Source of the DNA: Dimorphilus gyrociliatus | Taxonomy: Eukaryota > Annelida > Polychaeta > Dinophilidae | Length of the DNA stretch: 64,000 bases | Direction of reading: 5' to 3' | NCBI GenBank assembly: GCA_904063045.1 | Contig: CAJFCJ010000002.1 | Coordinates: forward strand, 4,025,891-4,089,890 | In this document: positions 38,604 to 49,293 of the stretch, piece by piece | How positions within the stretch are numbered: the stretch's first letter is position 1 | Layout: each line of letters begins with the position of its first letter | Notes under the pieces: model-generated | Database searches by the model: none | Told to the model about the DNA's origin: nothing | Seen by the model: the letters and a program-made list of their open reading frames with translations, nothing else | Program-made: the position numbers and the translations under genes

Positions 38604-41600
38604 TCAATACCATGTTTTACTTGCTATTGAGATATTGTTATTATAGTCTTTTAAAGCCAATAGAACTGAATGTTCATAATCTAATTTATGTTGTTTCTCT
38701 CTATCAGGATCGATGATGTCGTTGTTGGGAGAAATTCTAGACTTTGTCAAACGGCAGCCTTCCCAGCAACATTTAAAGAATTTTTTTATTAAGGAGTCAT
38801 AAACTAGACAAACAACCACAATGATTAGATGTAAAATGGCGTCAATGGTAAGAAATGTTATCCAATTCTGGTAAAAATCTTCATACTCAATAGCTATTCT
38901 TGCTCTTTGAACGGCTGTTAGCAATTCCGATTTCTTGTCAACTTTAGAATAAGAAGTTGAAAACTTCGCTATAATGAGATTAATCAATAAAATATTCATC
39001 AATATTAAATATATTCCAACAATGATACTCAGAATCCATTTCAAACTCAACGAATTTGAAGAATCGTTATCTATTTGATCGGTGTCGACTTCGCCAAAAA
39101 TTCTCCAAAATTGAAAACTATAGATGCGATAACTTACACGAAAGAAATTGTCATTGCGATCTGAATCAATTAAATTGCCAATTATTCCATGATAAGCTGT
39201 AGCAGTTGATGTCATAAGTATTAAAGCAATAGCCAGATATCTTCCAAGGTCTTTAAACATGGTAATCATCGTTCGAAGGGCGATACCCCATTGCTTAATA
39301 CCGTAGAAATACTTTAGAAATCTCAAATTAAGAAAAACAAAAATAAGACTGTAGAGTATCCTTATACTCAAGAATTCCTTAGATTCTATTATGAATCTAG
39401 CAGAGAGTAAACAAACTATACTAGAATAGTAAATAAGCATAAACAAAGAATATCTTCGCTTTACAACTAATATAATTGATTTCGGATAGACATGTTTACT
39501 TTTGGGATCCTTCAATGTTATATATCTTTTTACTTCGAGACACTTTTGAGAGAGTACTCCTACATCTTTAACTGATATTGAAAATATCCAAATCATAATT
39601 AAAAACTCTATAACACTTAATTGATCTTGTGAAAATGGCTTTAGTTTAAATAACAAGAGATATGCAAAGAGACATAAAAATCCGAAATGAGTTGCAAAAG
39701 AAACTATATATCTACACATTGGGGAGGTAATGTCAAATTTATTGCAGTCTTTCTGTATGAAACTTCGAGAGTTTTCCTTTCCCTTCCAAATCATTTTTAT
39801 TAATAGGGAAACTGATTTTTCACTGAATAACATCTCAGAATTGCAGGAAATGGCTATACGGAGAGTATTCGGTAAATTGCTTTCTTTAACTGTTAAAGGC
39901 GTAGAATTGAGAAGACAAAAAGCATCATCATAATATATTTGAAACATATTACGAAAGATTTCTTTACTTAAAAAGGCATATTTCTGCCAACTTTTCTTCA
40001 ATTGTTTAGATAAGAAAATATAGTTAAAGTCCAAGCATCTTTCTTCAAAGTATTTAAAAATCTCTGATATAATAATACAAACAAGAATAGGATTAATGTT
40101 TGATAAGAAGTAATCTAATAAAGCCACATTGTGAGATATACAAGCATAGAAAATAAAATTCCAAGTTAATTTCTTACTCACTTCATTCTCATCTGATTTT
40201 GAATCTACATTGTTCATAAGTTCAAAATGGATCATTGCACTTTTTCCAATAGTATTCGATAGAATATCATCAACGACCTCTTTAATATTATCATTCGATG
40301 ATGTGTTACAATTCAACAATTCAATAACGCTCGATGAAGAAAATGACAACATAACTTTCGAAAGTTTTAATTGATTGTACAATATATTTTTAAATTCTAT
40401 AAATTCTTCTGTTATTTGGTCATTATACTTTTCTTTCATATTTTTTAAAGATAATGATATATCTTCTAAATCCTTGCATTCTGAATTCTTTTTTTCTGAA
40501 TTCTTGCATTCTAAATTCTTTATCAACTCTTCATAATCGGGAATAAAATCCGAGCTATATTTGAGCTTCAAATCTTTCTCAAGTCTCCTAGTTATTTTTA
40601 TCTTATCAATCTTCTTACTAATTTTATCCTTAAGAAGCGAAGCAATGTTAGTGCGCATTTTAAAGAAATAGTTATATAAATCAGTAAAATGTATATTTTT
40701 AATAAAACAATCGATTGTCCTTTTCTGCGTACTTAGAAACTCCAATATATCACTTTCGTGGTTAAGAAAACAAAATTCAGAGAATGAATTATACCCTGTC
40801 ATCCATAGACCACAGCTTTTCAAGCAGTTGAAAAATTTCCTTATTTCCAAGATGTTGATATTTAACCATCTGCATTTTTCTTCAGTTAGATTAAAAAATA
40901 GGTTTTCTTTCGAAGCAAACTCTAAGTTTTCACTAATCCTTTTCTTCCAATAATCATTAAATTCTAAATGACCTAACTTTTCAGACCCTCTAAGTTCACT
41001 TAATATCTTATTGATTTCTTTCTCGCTCTTAGTATTTGTAAATATTTTGCATTTATTCAATTTCATTAAATGGTCTTTTTTTAATTTAGATCTTAATGCT
41101 TCGATCCAAACGCACAATTCACGAAATAACTCTGTACTTACATCAAAAGCGATGAATACTAAACTGAATAGGTTTTCTCTATGTTCCTTAATTATAGAAT
41201 ATTTAATTTGACATTTTTGAAAATATTTAAGGTATTCAAAATATGTGTTTATATCTGCAATAAGGGCAAAACTATTATGATTTCTCTGTAAATCGGTTTC
41301 GTCGCCATTTATTATTTCCTCATCATTTAATCCTTCTTTAAGTTTAATTTTACAATAATTAACTCCTGTATTATATATATGTTTACCATTTTCAAACATT
41401 GAGACGATTTTATTAGAGATAAAATATGGTCGATTATACCCTTTGGTTAAAAACCATGTTCTTGATTGGAATATATTCTTTAGAAATAAGCCTATTTCAT
41501 CAGGAATTTCATCAACAGCCATTAAACTATTACCAACAAATACGCAACTTTCAATCTCGTATCTCACATTTAAATGATATTTCTTAATCTGTTTGAAAAT

Positions 41601-41717
41601 TTTGCATATTTCCTCCTTCAATTTCACTTTGCACATTTCTGGAATGATATAACAATCTCTGACATAATAATCATATTCTTTAGACGGGTTTTTAAATCCT
41701 AACTTTATATGTTCCAT
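38604..41717 (-). CDS. TRPM-like ion channel, intronless (copy 2)
   Basis: A single 1037-codon exon. The N-terminal TRPM homology region is recognisable (TWFLTKGYNRP, LQRNHNSFALI). The middle carries charged, lysine-rich helical sequence. The membrane domain is near the C-terminus: S1 (FLCLFAYLLLF), S2, S4-S5, pore-loop FQFWRIFGEVDTDQ, and S6 MNILLINLIIAKFSTSYSKVDKKSE, matching copy 1's LLINLLIAIFSSSYNRIEQE. It is much diverged from copy 1 outside these blocks, and the pore loop lacks the GDP of copy 1. No C-terminal enzyme domain. The absence of introns in both copies contrasts with the multi-exon gene between them. Likely channel; stimulus and selectivity unknown. Confidence 0.82.
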   Translation of the reverse strand: MEHIKLGFKNPSKEYDYYVRDCYIIPEMCKVKLKEEICKIFKQIKKYHLNVRYEIESCVFVGNSLMAVDEIPDEIGLFLKNIFQSRTWFLTKGYNRPYFISNKIVSMFENGKHIYNTGVNYCKIKLKEGLNDEEIINGDETDLQRNHNSFALIADINTYFEYLKYFQKCQIKYSIIKEHRENLFSLVFIAFDVSTELFRELCVWIEALRSKLKKDHLMKLNKCKIFTNTKSEKEINKILSELRGSEKLGHLEFNDYWKKRISENLEFASKENLFFNLTEEKCRWLNINILEIRKFFNCLKSCGLWMTGYNSFSEFCFLNHESDILEFLSTQKRTIDCFIKNIHFTDLYNYFFKMRTNIASLLKDKISKKIDKIKITRRLEKDLKLKYSSDFIPDYEELIKNLECKNSEKKNSECKDLEDISLSLKNMKEKYNDQITEEFIEFKNILYNQLKLSKVMLSFSSSSVIELLNCNTSSNDNIKEVVDDILSNTIGKSAMIHFELMNNVDSKSDENEVSKKLTWNFIFYACISHNVALLDYFLSNINPILVCIIISEIFKYFEERCLDFNYIFLSKQLKKSWQKYAFLSKEIFRNMFQIYYDDAFCLLNSTPLTVKESNLPNTLRIAISCNSEMLFSEKSVSLLIKMIWKGKENSRSFIQKDCNKFDITSPMCRYIVSFATHFGFLCLFAYLLLFKLKPFSQDQLSVIEFLIMIWIFSISVKDVGVLSQKCLEVKRYITLKDPKSKHVYPKSIILVVKRRYSLFMLIYYSSIVCLLSARFIIESKEFLSIRILYSLIFVFLNLRFLKYFYGIKQWGIALRTMITMFKDLGRYLAIALILMTSTATAYHGIIGNLIDSDRNDNFFRVSYRIYSFQFWRIFGEVDTDQIDNDSSNSLSLKWILSIIVGIYLILMNILLINLIIAKFSTSYSKVDKKSELLTAVQRARIAIEYEDFYQNWITFLTIDAILHLIIVVVCLVYDSLIKKFFKCCWEGCRLTKSRISPNNDIIDPDREKQHKLDYEHSVLLALKDYNNNISIASKTWY

Positions 41718-42419
41718 TTGTAACTTTTTATTATAAGTTTTACTTCCTTATTTCACTGAGTAGCTTCCTGTCCCTTAGAGCATTTTAGTATGATTTTACT
41801 TTCCTTACTTCTCTTTAATCAAACATGGCACTGAATGTCTTCGTAGGTATATGCATAAAACAAACATGTTAGCCTACTCTAATCAGTTTGTTTTCTAAAA
41901 TAGCTATTGTCAAAGGGTCGTTCTTCAATAGTTCAATCACGATTTTTTTTATTAAACTTCTTAGGATTTCTAGATCAATGACCTATTTAATTATCCATTG
42001 AACAATAAAATTAGCATTTCTTGAAAATCTACTTTCGGTTCCTTGCTTATATAGTAGTTAAAAATGGCCATTTTCTTCTTTAATATCTAACAAGTAAAAC
42101 CTCTAAATCTATGGATTAAATTAACTTTAATAAGAACATTGAAAATTATTATCTTTTATTCTTAATTAGATATTTATGTAGAAGTACAAAAACGTGAAAT
42201 TAGCAAATAATGATAAGTTATTTTGTATAGTACATAAAAAAATTATATACTGTACAGTGAATTATTTCGCCAAAAGATGGCAGCCGAGTCAAGCGGTACT
42301 ACAAAATAAGAATATGTTAAATTAAATGTAAGAGTTGAAAGAGAAACGGAGAGAGATAACATTGAATATCTTTCAAAGTAAGTAAGTAAGAGAGAGAGAG
42401 AGAGAGATAAAAAAATATC
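41718..42419. promoter_or_regulatory. Divergent spacer: TRPM-like copy 2 / orphan GPCR
   Basis: 700 AT-rich bases between oppositely oriented starts. A TATATACTGTACAG element lies at 42245-42258 and a (GA)n run at 42389-42407, ending 13 bases before the GPCR ATG. Confidence 0.5.
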
Positions 42420-43337
42420 ATGTCTACGATATCTTTGCCTGCAACAATAATCCTTCAAACCCTTTTTATTTACGGAGTTATAGCAAATATCTTGGTTATA
42501 ATTTTATTTATCCGTCAAGATAAGTATACTTTCGACCAAAAAGTTTTCATTGTTAATGTCAATGTTGCCGATCTTCTAGGATTATTAGCTTCAGCATTTT
42601 TTCTGGCGATTACAACATTTATTAATCCATTGTTAAACGATTTTACATCATTTCTATGTATGGCTCTTGGCTATATAGTTCCAAGTATCTTTTCAGCATC
42701 TGCTATAAACTTTTGTCTTGTTGTCTTTCATCGATATATGCTGGTATCTAAACTTGGTCTTTATAAAAAAGTCTTTACGAGGGGCAATTGTTTGTTAATG
42801 ATTGGTGTTTCTTGGATTTTACCTTTTGGTATAAATGGTTTGGCTATTCTAACGAAATGGGGTAAAATTCAATATATTCGGGGTAAAAATTTATGCGTAT
42901 ACAATTATCCTCAATACATATCTTATACAATTGTAACGTTAATAACGTTTACAATAATTCCTGTATTGTTTGTCACTATTTCATACATATTTCTTTATAA
43001 AAAAGTTCGAAAACAAAGATCAAGAATCGATTGTCAAGCGAGTCATTCTACCAGTACAATGTCGGTAGAAACCAAATTTCTGAAAGACAAAAGGGAGCAG
43101 CGACTTTTGTTGCAATTAACATGTGTTACATTTCTATTTATGGTCTGTTGGATTCCAGGATCAACAGTTGGTCGATTTATTGGTTATGAGGAGGATTCTA
43201 CGAGTCAATTCGGAACGCTCTCATCAGCATTTTTGTGTCTTAATAGTATCGTAAATCCTTTTATATATATCATTCCTAACTCTGTAATTAGAACAGAACT
43301 AAAGAAGTTGTTCAGTTGTTGTCTAAGGAAGAAATAA
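42420..43337 (+). CDS. Orphan class A GPCR, single exon
   Basis: 305 aa in one exon. Seven membrane segments: TM1 with ANILVIILF, TM2 NVADLLGLLAS, TM3 ending FCLVVFHRYM (HRY in place of DRY), TM4 GVSWILPFG, ECL2 cysteine (KNLCVY), TM6 FMVCWIPGS and TM7 LNSIVNPFIYIIPNS with NPxxY, followed by a CC-containing helix 8. The HRY plus YKKVF and KWG..Y...C in ECL2 resemble the Tre1/moody/GPR84 or melatonin-like groups, but I cannot place it more firmly. N-terminus short, without an obvious glycosylation site. The start follows a purine-rich GA tract and is the only plausible ATG before TM1. Confidence 0.8.
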   Translation: MSTISLPATIILQTLFIYGVIANILVIILFIRQDKYTFDQKVFIVNVNVADLLGLLASAFFLAITTFINPLLNDFTSFLCMALGYIVPSIFSASAINFCLVVFHRYMLVSKLGLYKKVFTRGNCLLMIGVSWILPFGINGLAILTKWGKIQYIRGKNLCVYNYPQYISYTIVTLITFTIIPVLFVTISYIFLYKKVRKQRSRIDCQASHSTSTMSVETKFLKDKREQRLLLQLTCVTFLFMVCWIPGSTVGRFIGYEEDSTSQFGTLSSAFLCLNSIVNPFIYIIPNSVIRTELKKLFSCCLRKK

Positions 43338-43715
43338 TAATCTTTTTAACGCCCTTGCACTCGTCATAAATAATAGATCTATAATTTACCCCCATTCATG
43401 TTCTCTTTCGTTATCTAATAATACATTTGATAAAATGTTTAACTGTTTAACATTTTTATTATTCAATTAAAATTATACAAAAAGAAAAGATAAAGATGAG
43501 AAAAAGTTTAATGTGAGCCGAAAGTTTATACACAAGAAACAGAGAGAGGGAGAAAAATGAGCTCGAATGTGAAAGGAAATTGTTTTAAGAAATTGTTTAC
43601 AGATGTCAAATTTCCTTTTGTATCCTTCAACACATTCATATAAAAAGTTTCTTTCATGTAAGCCGATTCAGGAAAAAGTTAGAGTTCAATATAAAAAATT
43701 ATTATATCATAAACA
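43338..43715. other. Intergenic, convergent 3' ends
   Basis: 378 bases between the stops of the orphan GPCR and the astacin gene; no feature seen. Confidence 0.5.
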
Positions 43716-45650
43716 TTAACAAGAGTCAAGTTGACAATATTGCCATCTTCTCGTTCTCTTAGTTGTAAAGCACCACGGTCTAGAACGAAATCCTTTAGGA
43801 TTACGACAATAGTTATGGTTTCCTAATCCGTATTTCTTACTTTTAACGTAAGCTGATAATGTATGTTTATGAGGATAAAGCGAGGACCAGTGTTGGCAAT
43901 TAACACCATTTTCCGAATAATTTATCTTTCCCCTATAGGTTTCTCCTCGACCTCTCAAAGGTTTTTTACATTTTGCAGCCGTTTCACATATATAACCATA
44001 CCTAACTCCATCAGTTATAGTTGTCCATACGTAACGATCTTTAGCTTTTGTAAGAGCGTATACTAAAGTATTTCTCTTTGGTTGACCTTTGGTCCATTTT
44101 TGATATTTCATCGTGGAATGTTGACCATTATTTTTATACCATTTAAATTCTCTATTAAACCGATATCCACCTGTTCTAAATTTTCTTTCCTTCCTAAAAT
44201 TTTGTAATAGATGTGCCCTTATTCTATTATTTTCATCGTTGCTGTCAATTTGTAATAAATTCGAGTTTAGCCTCTTACACTGTCTCTTTGAATCCCAAAA
44301 GTTCTTATGCTCAGTTGAAAAAAAGTAACAGCCACTTGATAACCTTACGAAATTTTTTGGACAACTCGATTTAGCTGTAAATTTTTTCATATTTTTACTT
44401 TTAATAAAAATCCAGTTTATTTAAAACTTTTACTAACTTTGTACTTGTAAATTTAAGAGTTTTCTCTTGTTGCAACCATAAATATCATTCAATTGAGCAA
44501 TATCAAGATTCGACAAACCCTTTCTCTGACCAATCTTGAAATTGAATTCTTTACCAGGACCAATTACTTTAAGAGTTGGTTGAGCATTCTTGGAGAAGTA
44601 ATCTTCTCCGTAGTGCATAACACTTAGGTAATCGTAAGCATAACCTTTAGAATCTATAATACTTTCATTTGCTGTCCTCTTCTTAAACTGATCTTTTGCA
44701 AACGTTGCTATATTCTCTTTCACAACTTTTACATATTTATCTCTATCGTTTCTACTTTGTTCGTGCCAAAAACCAAGGGCGTGACCTGTCTCGTGAACAA
44801 TAGTTCCTAAATTTTCGCAACCAAAACCAATACTAAGAGCTTGGCCCGTTCCCTGTTTAGGAGCGGTTCTGCCAATAAATGACCAACAGCCAGCAGATAG
44901 CACATAATTGATATAGAATCTTTCCCTCGTTCTCTTCTTAAATCTGATACAGGTTTTCGCTTCGTAATGTTTTAAAGCTTTTAATATAGTAGCTTTAACA
45001 TTACTTCCTAAAGTAAAAGATATACTTTTTGAAAGGAAAAAGGGTATTATTTAATATAACGTTTATACCTAAATTTCCCTCTATTTTATAAGGGACAATA
45101 GCATTTGGCCACAATCTATGCGTTTTTACTATTCCTCTTCTATCCATGTCAAGACTGCGTTTAGATCCTCTAAATAAATTTTCAAATCTTTTCAATTTCA
45201 TTCTTAACCATAATTCTTTATCTAATACTATATCGCCTTCATAGAAGGGAGATTGACCTGTCCAAATAATAATAGATAGTCGAGATAAGAAAAAGACTAT
45301 TCAATTAGCGATCTAATATATTTATTACCAGGTTCATGTTGATTGTGACCCGATTGCTGAGGTCCACATAAGATTGGCGGGCAAATATCTGTAAATTTAT
45401 TAATAGCTATCAATAACAATTCATTACTCCTCAAATCTATATTACTTGTAATCAATACAAACAGAATAGCAGTATTGAAAACATCGTTGTTAATTAGCAA
45501 TAATAAAATGTAAGTATTCCTTTTATAAATATCTTGAAAATAGAGATACTTACTTAAATTCATTTGCCATTCTCTTCCAGTTGAGGCGGACCAGCAAGGA
45601 TGTGAGAAAAGAACTAACGATAGCAGATGATAGAATAAATAACCTTTCAT
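43716..45650 (-). CDS. Secreted astacin metalloprotease with C-type lectin and kringle domains
   Basis: Five exons join in frame (45650-45554, 45388-45329, 45257-45069, 45007-44438, 44374-43716): 524 aa. Signal peptide MKGYLFYHLLSLVLFSHPCWS; propeptide with FYEGDIVLD, like the astacin FxGDI switch; then a maturation region RRGIVKTHRLWPNAIVPYKI. The catalytic domain has HETGHALGFWHEQSR, with zinc histidines at residues 187, 191 and 197, and the Met-turn SVMHYG. After the protease comes a CTLD (CPKNFVRLSSGCYFF ... WDSKRQCKRL ... YGYICET) and a C-terminal kringle (CKKPLRGRGETYRG ... NYCRNP ... PWCF ... YCQLDSC). The catalytic motifs are intact, so an active enzyme is expected. This module order is unusual for astacins. 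An ATG at 44390 is intronic and not the start of a separate gene. Confidence 0.9.
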
Positions 45651-47345
45651 AACAAGCTTTTATGAATGATGTTCATTCGATTTATAGAAGGAAAAATTAA
45701 AATAATCAACAGTGAAAAATCTTCTTCCCTCTAAAAATCACCAATACATACTATTACGCAGAGAGGAAGCGTTCTATTCAAAAGTATTTATTGTTCATGG
45801 TGTTTGTAATTATTGGCCAATTCATAATTATTCACTTCAATCAATAGTTCATCTCTTGATTGCCTCATAAAATTGCTGACTTCGAAAATACAACAATCAT
45901 TTTCTGGATATTTCGTATTTTCTAGAATTTAAGGATTTCCGTAACACTGATAATTTATTAATAAGATCGTCACAGACTTTTGTTATTGAAATATTAATTA
46001 AGTACTTTATATATTTATTAATTATTTGTTTATAAACATTTTCGATAAGCGATTATATATTATATATAATTTGTCCCAACTACATTAATTAAACAAAGAT
46101 ATATAGCCAAATAAGAAGAGCAGGAGATAGAGAGGGAGATGAAACGAAATGTGTAGTTAAAAACAGACATGTTTAATTGTGCAGTATATCACTTTTCTCA
46201 ATTGAGTATGTCCTTAATCCCTCACAAACACATTTGCACATATTAACTGTTAGAGAAGTTCTGTAGTCGATTCGTGATATTTGAAAATATGATTAAAGGA
46301 GTAAAAAAAATATATGTTGACTGTTAACATGCATTTCTCTCTTCTTTTTCTTCTTCTTCTGTAGTTTAACTGATGAGAATTTTTTTTATTTTGATTATAC
46401 TTCGCAAAAAACTATAAAACGAATATTAAACTTTATTATACTTCTTTATTTCATTCTTCCAATTAATGTTTCTTTGTGCTAATGTTACATAAGAGATGGA
46501 AAGGTTAACAATCTTTCCTTGACATGTATTTTTTAATAATAAAAAGAAAATGGTTAAATGTCTATTTAGTGAAATAATTGTTCGATTTCGTATTTATTAA
46601 TGACTCTTCCGGACGGACTAATTAATACCGAAATCGCGAAAGGGAATCTTTATTTGATAATAAAGATAGATGGCGCTATTGGTAAATAGTTCAACAAGTG
46701 CAAAAGTTTCACGATAGACAAAATCACTTTTGTGCAGTTTATTTTATGTATTTAATTATAGATAGCTGGAAAAGATGAAAACAATTGGACAGCATAAAGA
46801 GAATATAAAAAGGAAAAATAGAAAAATATACGGGACAATTATACGCTTAAATAAGTTTTAAGTGGTGAAAAGGTAATAAAAAGGGGCGGGGCAAGGAATT
46901 TACAAATTCGTTTCCTTTTATATGTATTAAATGAATCATATATAATACGATTAAAGTCATTGAAAAATTGACATATAAAAATTTTTTAAAATAGATTGTC
47001 AAATATAACAATTTCCATGTAAAAACAGCAATAATGTACGGCAATAAAGAAAAAGTTTTAGGAGATAGTAAAAGTAGAAGTAGACTAGGAAAGTTTTCAA
47101 ATAAATCATAAAAAAAAACAAAAGGAAAATTGTTCACGTTGCAGTGTTTTCTTTTCTTGGAAGATATAATAATTAATTGGAACACCTTGAGATAAAATTT
47201 GTTCTAAATTGTCAAATAAATACGTTCTGTAAAAGTGATTAACCTCACTAACTATAATCTGTTTCTCTACGCATTAAATGCTAAACAGATTAACAAATAT
47301 ATAGTATATATATCTATACTTTTAAATTGCAGATTTATAGAAAAT
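45651..47345. other. Intergenic, AT-rich
   Basis: 1.7 kb. A 112-codon minus frame at 46847-47185 is low-complexity and unlike any family. Nothing else supported. Confidence 0.5.
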
Positions 47346-48415
47346 TCAAGCTTCACTTCTTCTCCTTCTGCTGAAAATACAATCTATAAAACATAAAAAG
47401 AATTGAACAGGTAAGCAGTTGGTACAATATAACAATAGCATGTGGGTAACGATTAATCTGGTATACTTTTTCGAGTATCTAGCGTTCATACAATATCCAT
47501 AGAATGTATAGCCGAATAGACAAATTAGAGGATAGATAAAGTGTCCTATTTTAATCGGCATGCCACTAACAGCAACATCTACTGCTAAAACAAATTGAAT
47601 AGGCATAAAACAACCCATTAATCTATCGATACTTCTATACTGTATCGACCATAATCGTGTATCATACGATTCACTTTCAAAAAATGCTATAAACAAAAAT
47701 ATTGTTAATAATGTTGTTAGATTATATGAGCTTTGAACTAATATCCAAATAACTTTATCCCAAAAAGATGCTGGTTTGCTTGCTGAATAATTTAGTTGTC
47801 TCAAAGAATAGTAACCCGTTTTAGCTGCATAGAAAGTTTCTGCTGCAGCCAATAACAAAAGGATAAAGATACACAAATCATCTCGTCTTTCTCCTTCATT
47901 ATAAAAAATTGCAAGCATTGCGGCAGCATAAACAGCGAGTCCAAGACGCCAAAATACCCACAGACAGCAATAGTTCATGGGAGACTGTTAAAAAGCAGAA
48001 ATATGTTTTTTATAGTAAAGCAATAATTTTTTCTCCATTTTTCTATTGCCGCTAAATTCAACGGTTTTGATAATAGATATTAAATATATGATGGATTAAA
48101 GCATTGTGCAAAGAAGATAATCGAGCTTTTACACTTTTATTATAATAATCATAAAAAAGAATTTAAATAGTCTAAAACAAAAGTTTATTTATTGTATTTT
48201 TAAATATAGATATAAAAATGCATAACCTTGGTGAGTAAAGCGAAACTTACCCTATTCCACATAAGTTCAGACCAAGTTAACCCATTAAGTGAAAAAGTAC
48301 TACGTAGTCTTTCTAATATCAATATTCTATCACATGTTAATCTGTAGGAAAAAAGTTGACATGGAGGTTGCTCCGCTGCTACTTCTATAGTCAAAGAATG
48401 AGGAGATTCTGACAT
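47346..48415 (-). CDS. Rolling stone-like multi-pass membrane protein
   Basis: Two exons, 48415-48251 and 47984-47346, phase 0, 267 aa. The N-terminus is cytosolic-looking; about seven hydrophobic segments follow, starting CCLWVFWRLGLAVYAAAMLAIF. The segment with MPIKIGHFIYPLICLFGYTFYGY resembles the IPxRLLHxxYPLxYGxxYxxF block of Drosophila rolling stone (Rost), and the Asp/Ser-rich approach (DRLMGCFMPIQFVLAVD) fits the same family. The C-terminus is basic (SRRRRSEA). Rost acts in myoblast fusion in flies; most relatives have no known role. The family call is from a modest number of conserved positions. Confidence 0.6.
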
Positions 48416-48887
48416 GATTTTAATTTAAATCTGCGAGCGATAATATGATATAATTTATATCGATTACAAAAATATCATATTCCAAGGTTTCGATGACAGT
48501 TTGTCCGCATTCTCACCGAATATCATTCATTATCAATTCAGTTTATGTAGAAAACGCCTTGTTCATAGCCGTCTTTTTATTATGTACTAAACAAAAACAA
48601 TAAATTAATGCGCCGGAAAATGGTACATATAGGATGACAGCAATTTTTTGCCCAAGCTAACGCATGCGCATTTAGCATTTCAACTTAGTAACTAAGACGC
48701 GCCGCCAACTTTAATAACAACTTGGTGAAATTTTGCTAAAACTTCGAAATTGGTGGAAAAATCGTGGAAAAAGTAGCAATTTGGCGAAGTAATGGTGTAA
48801 ATATTTCGTTTAAGCTTTATAGCACTTTAATGAAGTATGATTTGGTCTGCAGAGTAAAAAAACGACCTTGAAGTAGCTCCACCAAAC
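48416..48887. promoter_or_regulatory. Divergent promoter, rolling stone-like / TTLL3
   Basis: 470 bases between divergent starts. GC rises around 48610-48720. No TATA box recognised. Confidence 0.45.
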
Positions 48888-49244
48888 ATGAGCAAAGCAG
48901 AAATTTACCGAAATAACTCAGAATTCACATTTAAACCAAAATTGAACAGTCAGAGTTATAAAATAATAGAGAAAATTGAATTGGATTTTATGGCTCGCCA
49001 AAAGCAACATATACAAAAACAAAAGAAAATGGTATATTATTTAGTTTATATTGATTAATGTATTCAATAAATAATTGCCATACATTTGAATAGATGGACA
49101 AAGAAGATAACGATTCTCAAACGGATACATCGAAGAGTCCTTCTCCCCCAGCAATAGGTTTGATTCTGTAGTTTAAATGTTAAAACTTATACTAATTATA
49201 CAAATATTAAATTGCCTCTCGAATCCATTAGTAACAATATTACC

Positions 49245-49293
<49 letters not shown>

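Noticed and set aside
46847-47185. 112-codon minus-strand ORF, hydrophobic
   Set aside because: Low-complexity Leu/Phe/Ile-rich translation of AT-rich DNA, with no recognisable family.
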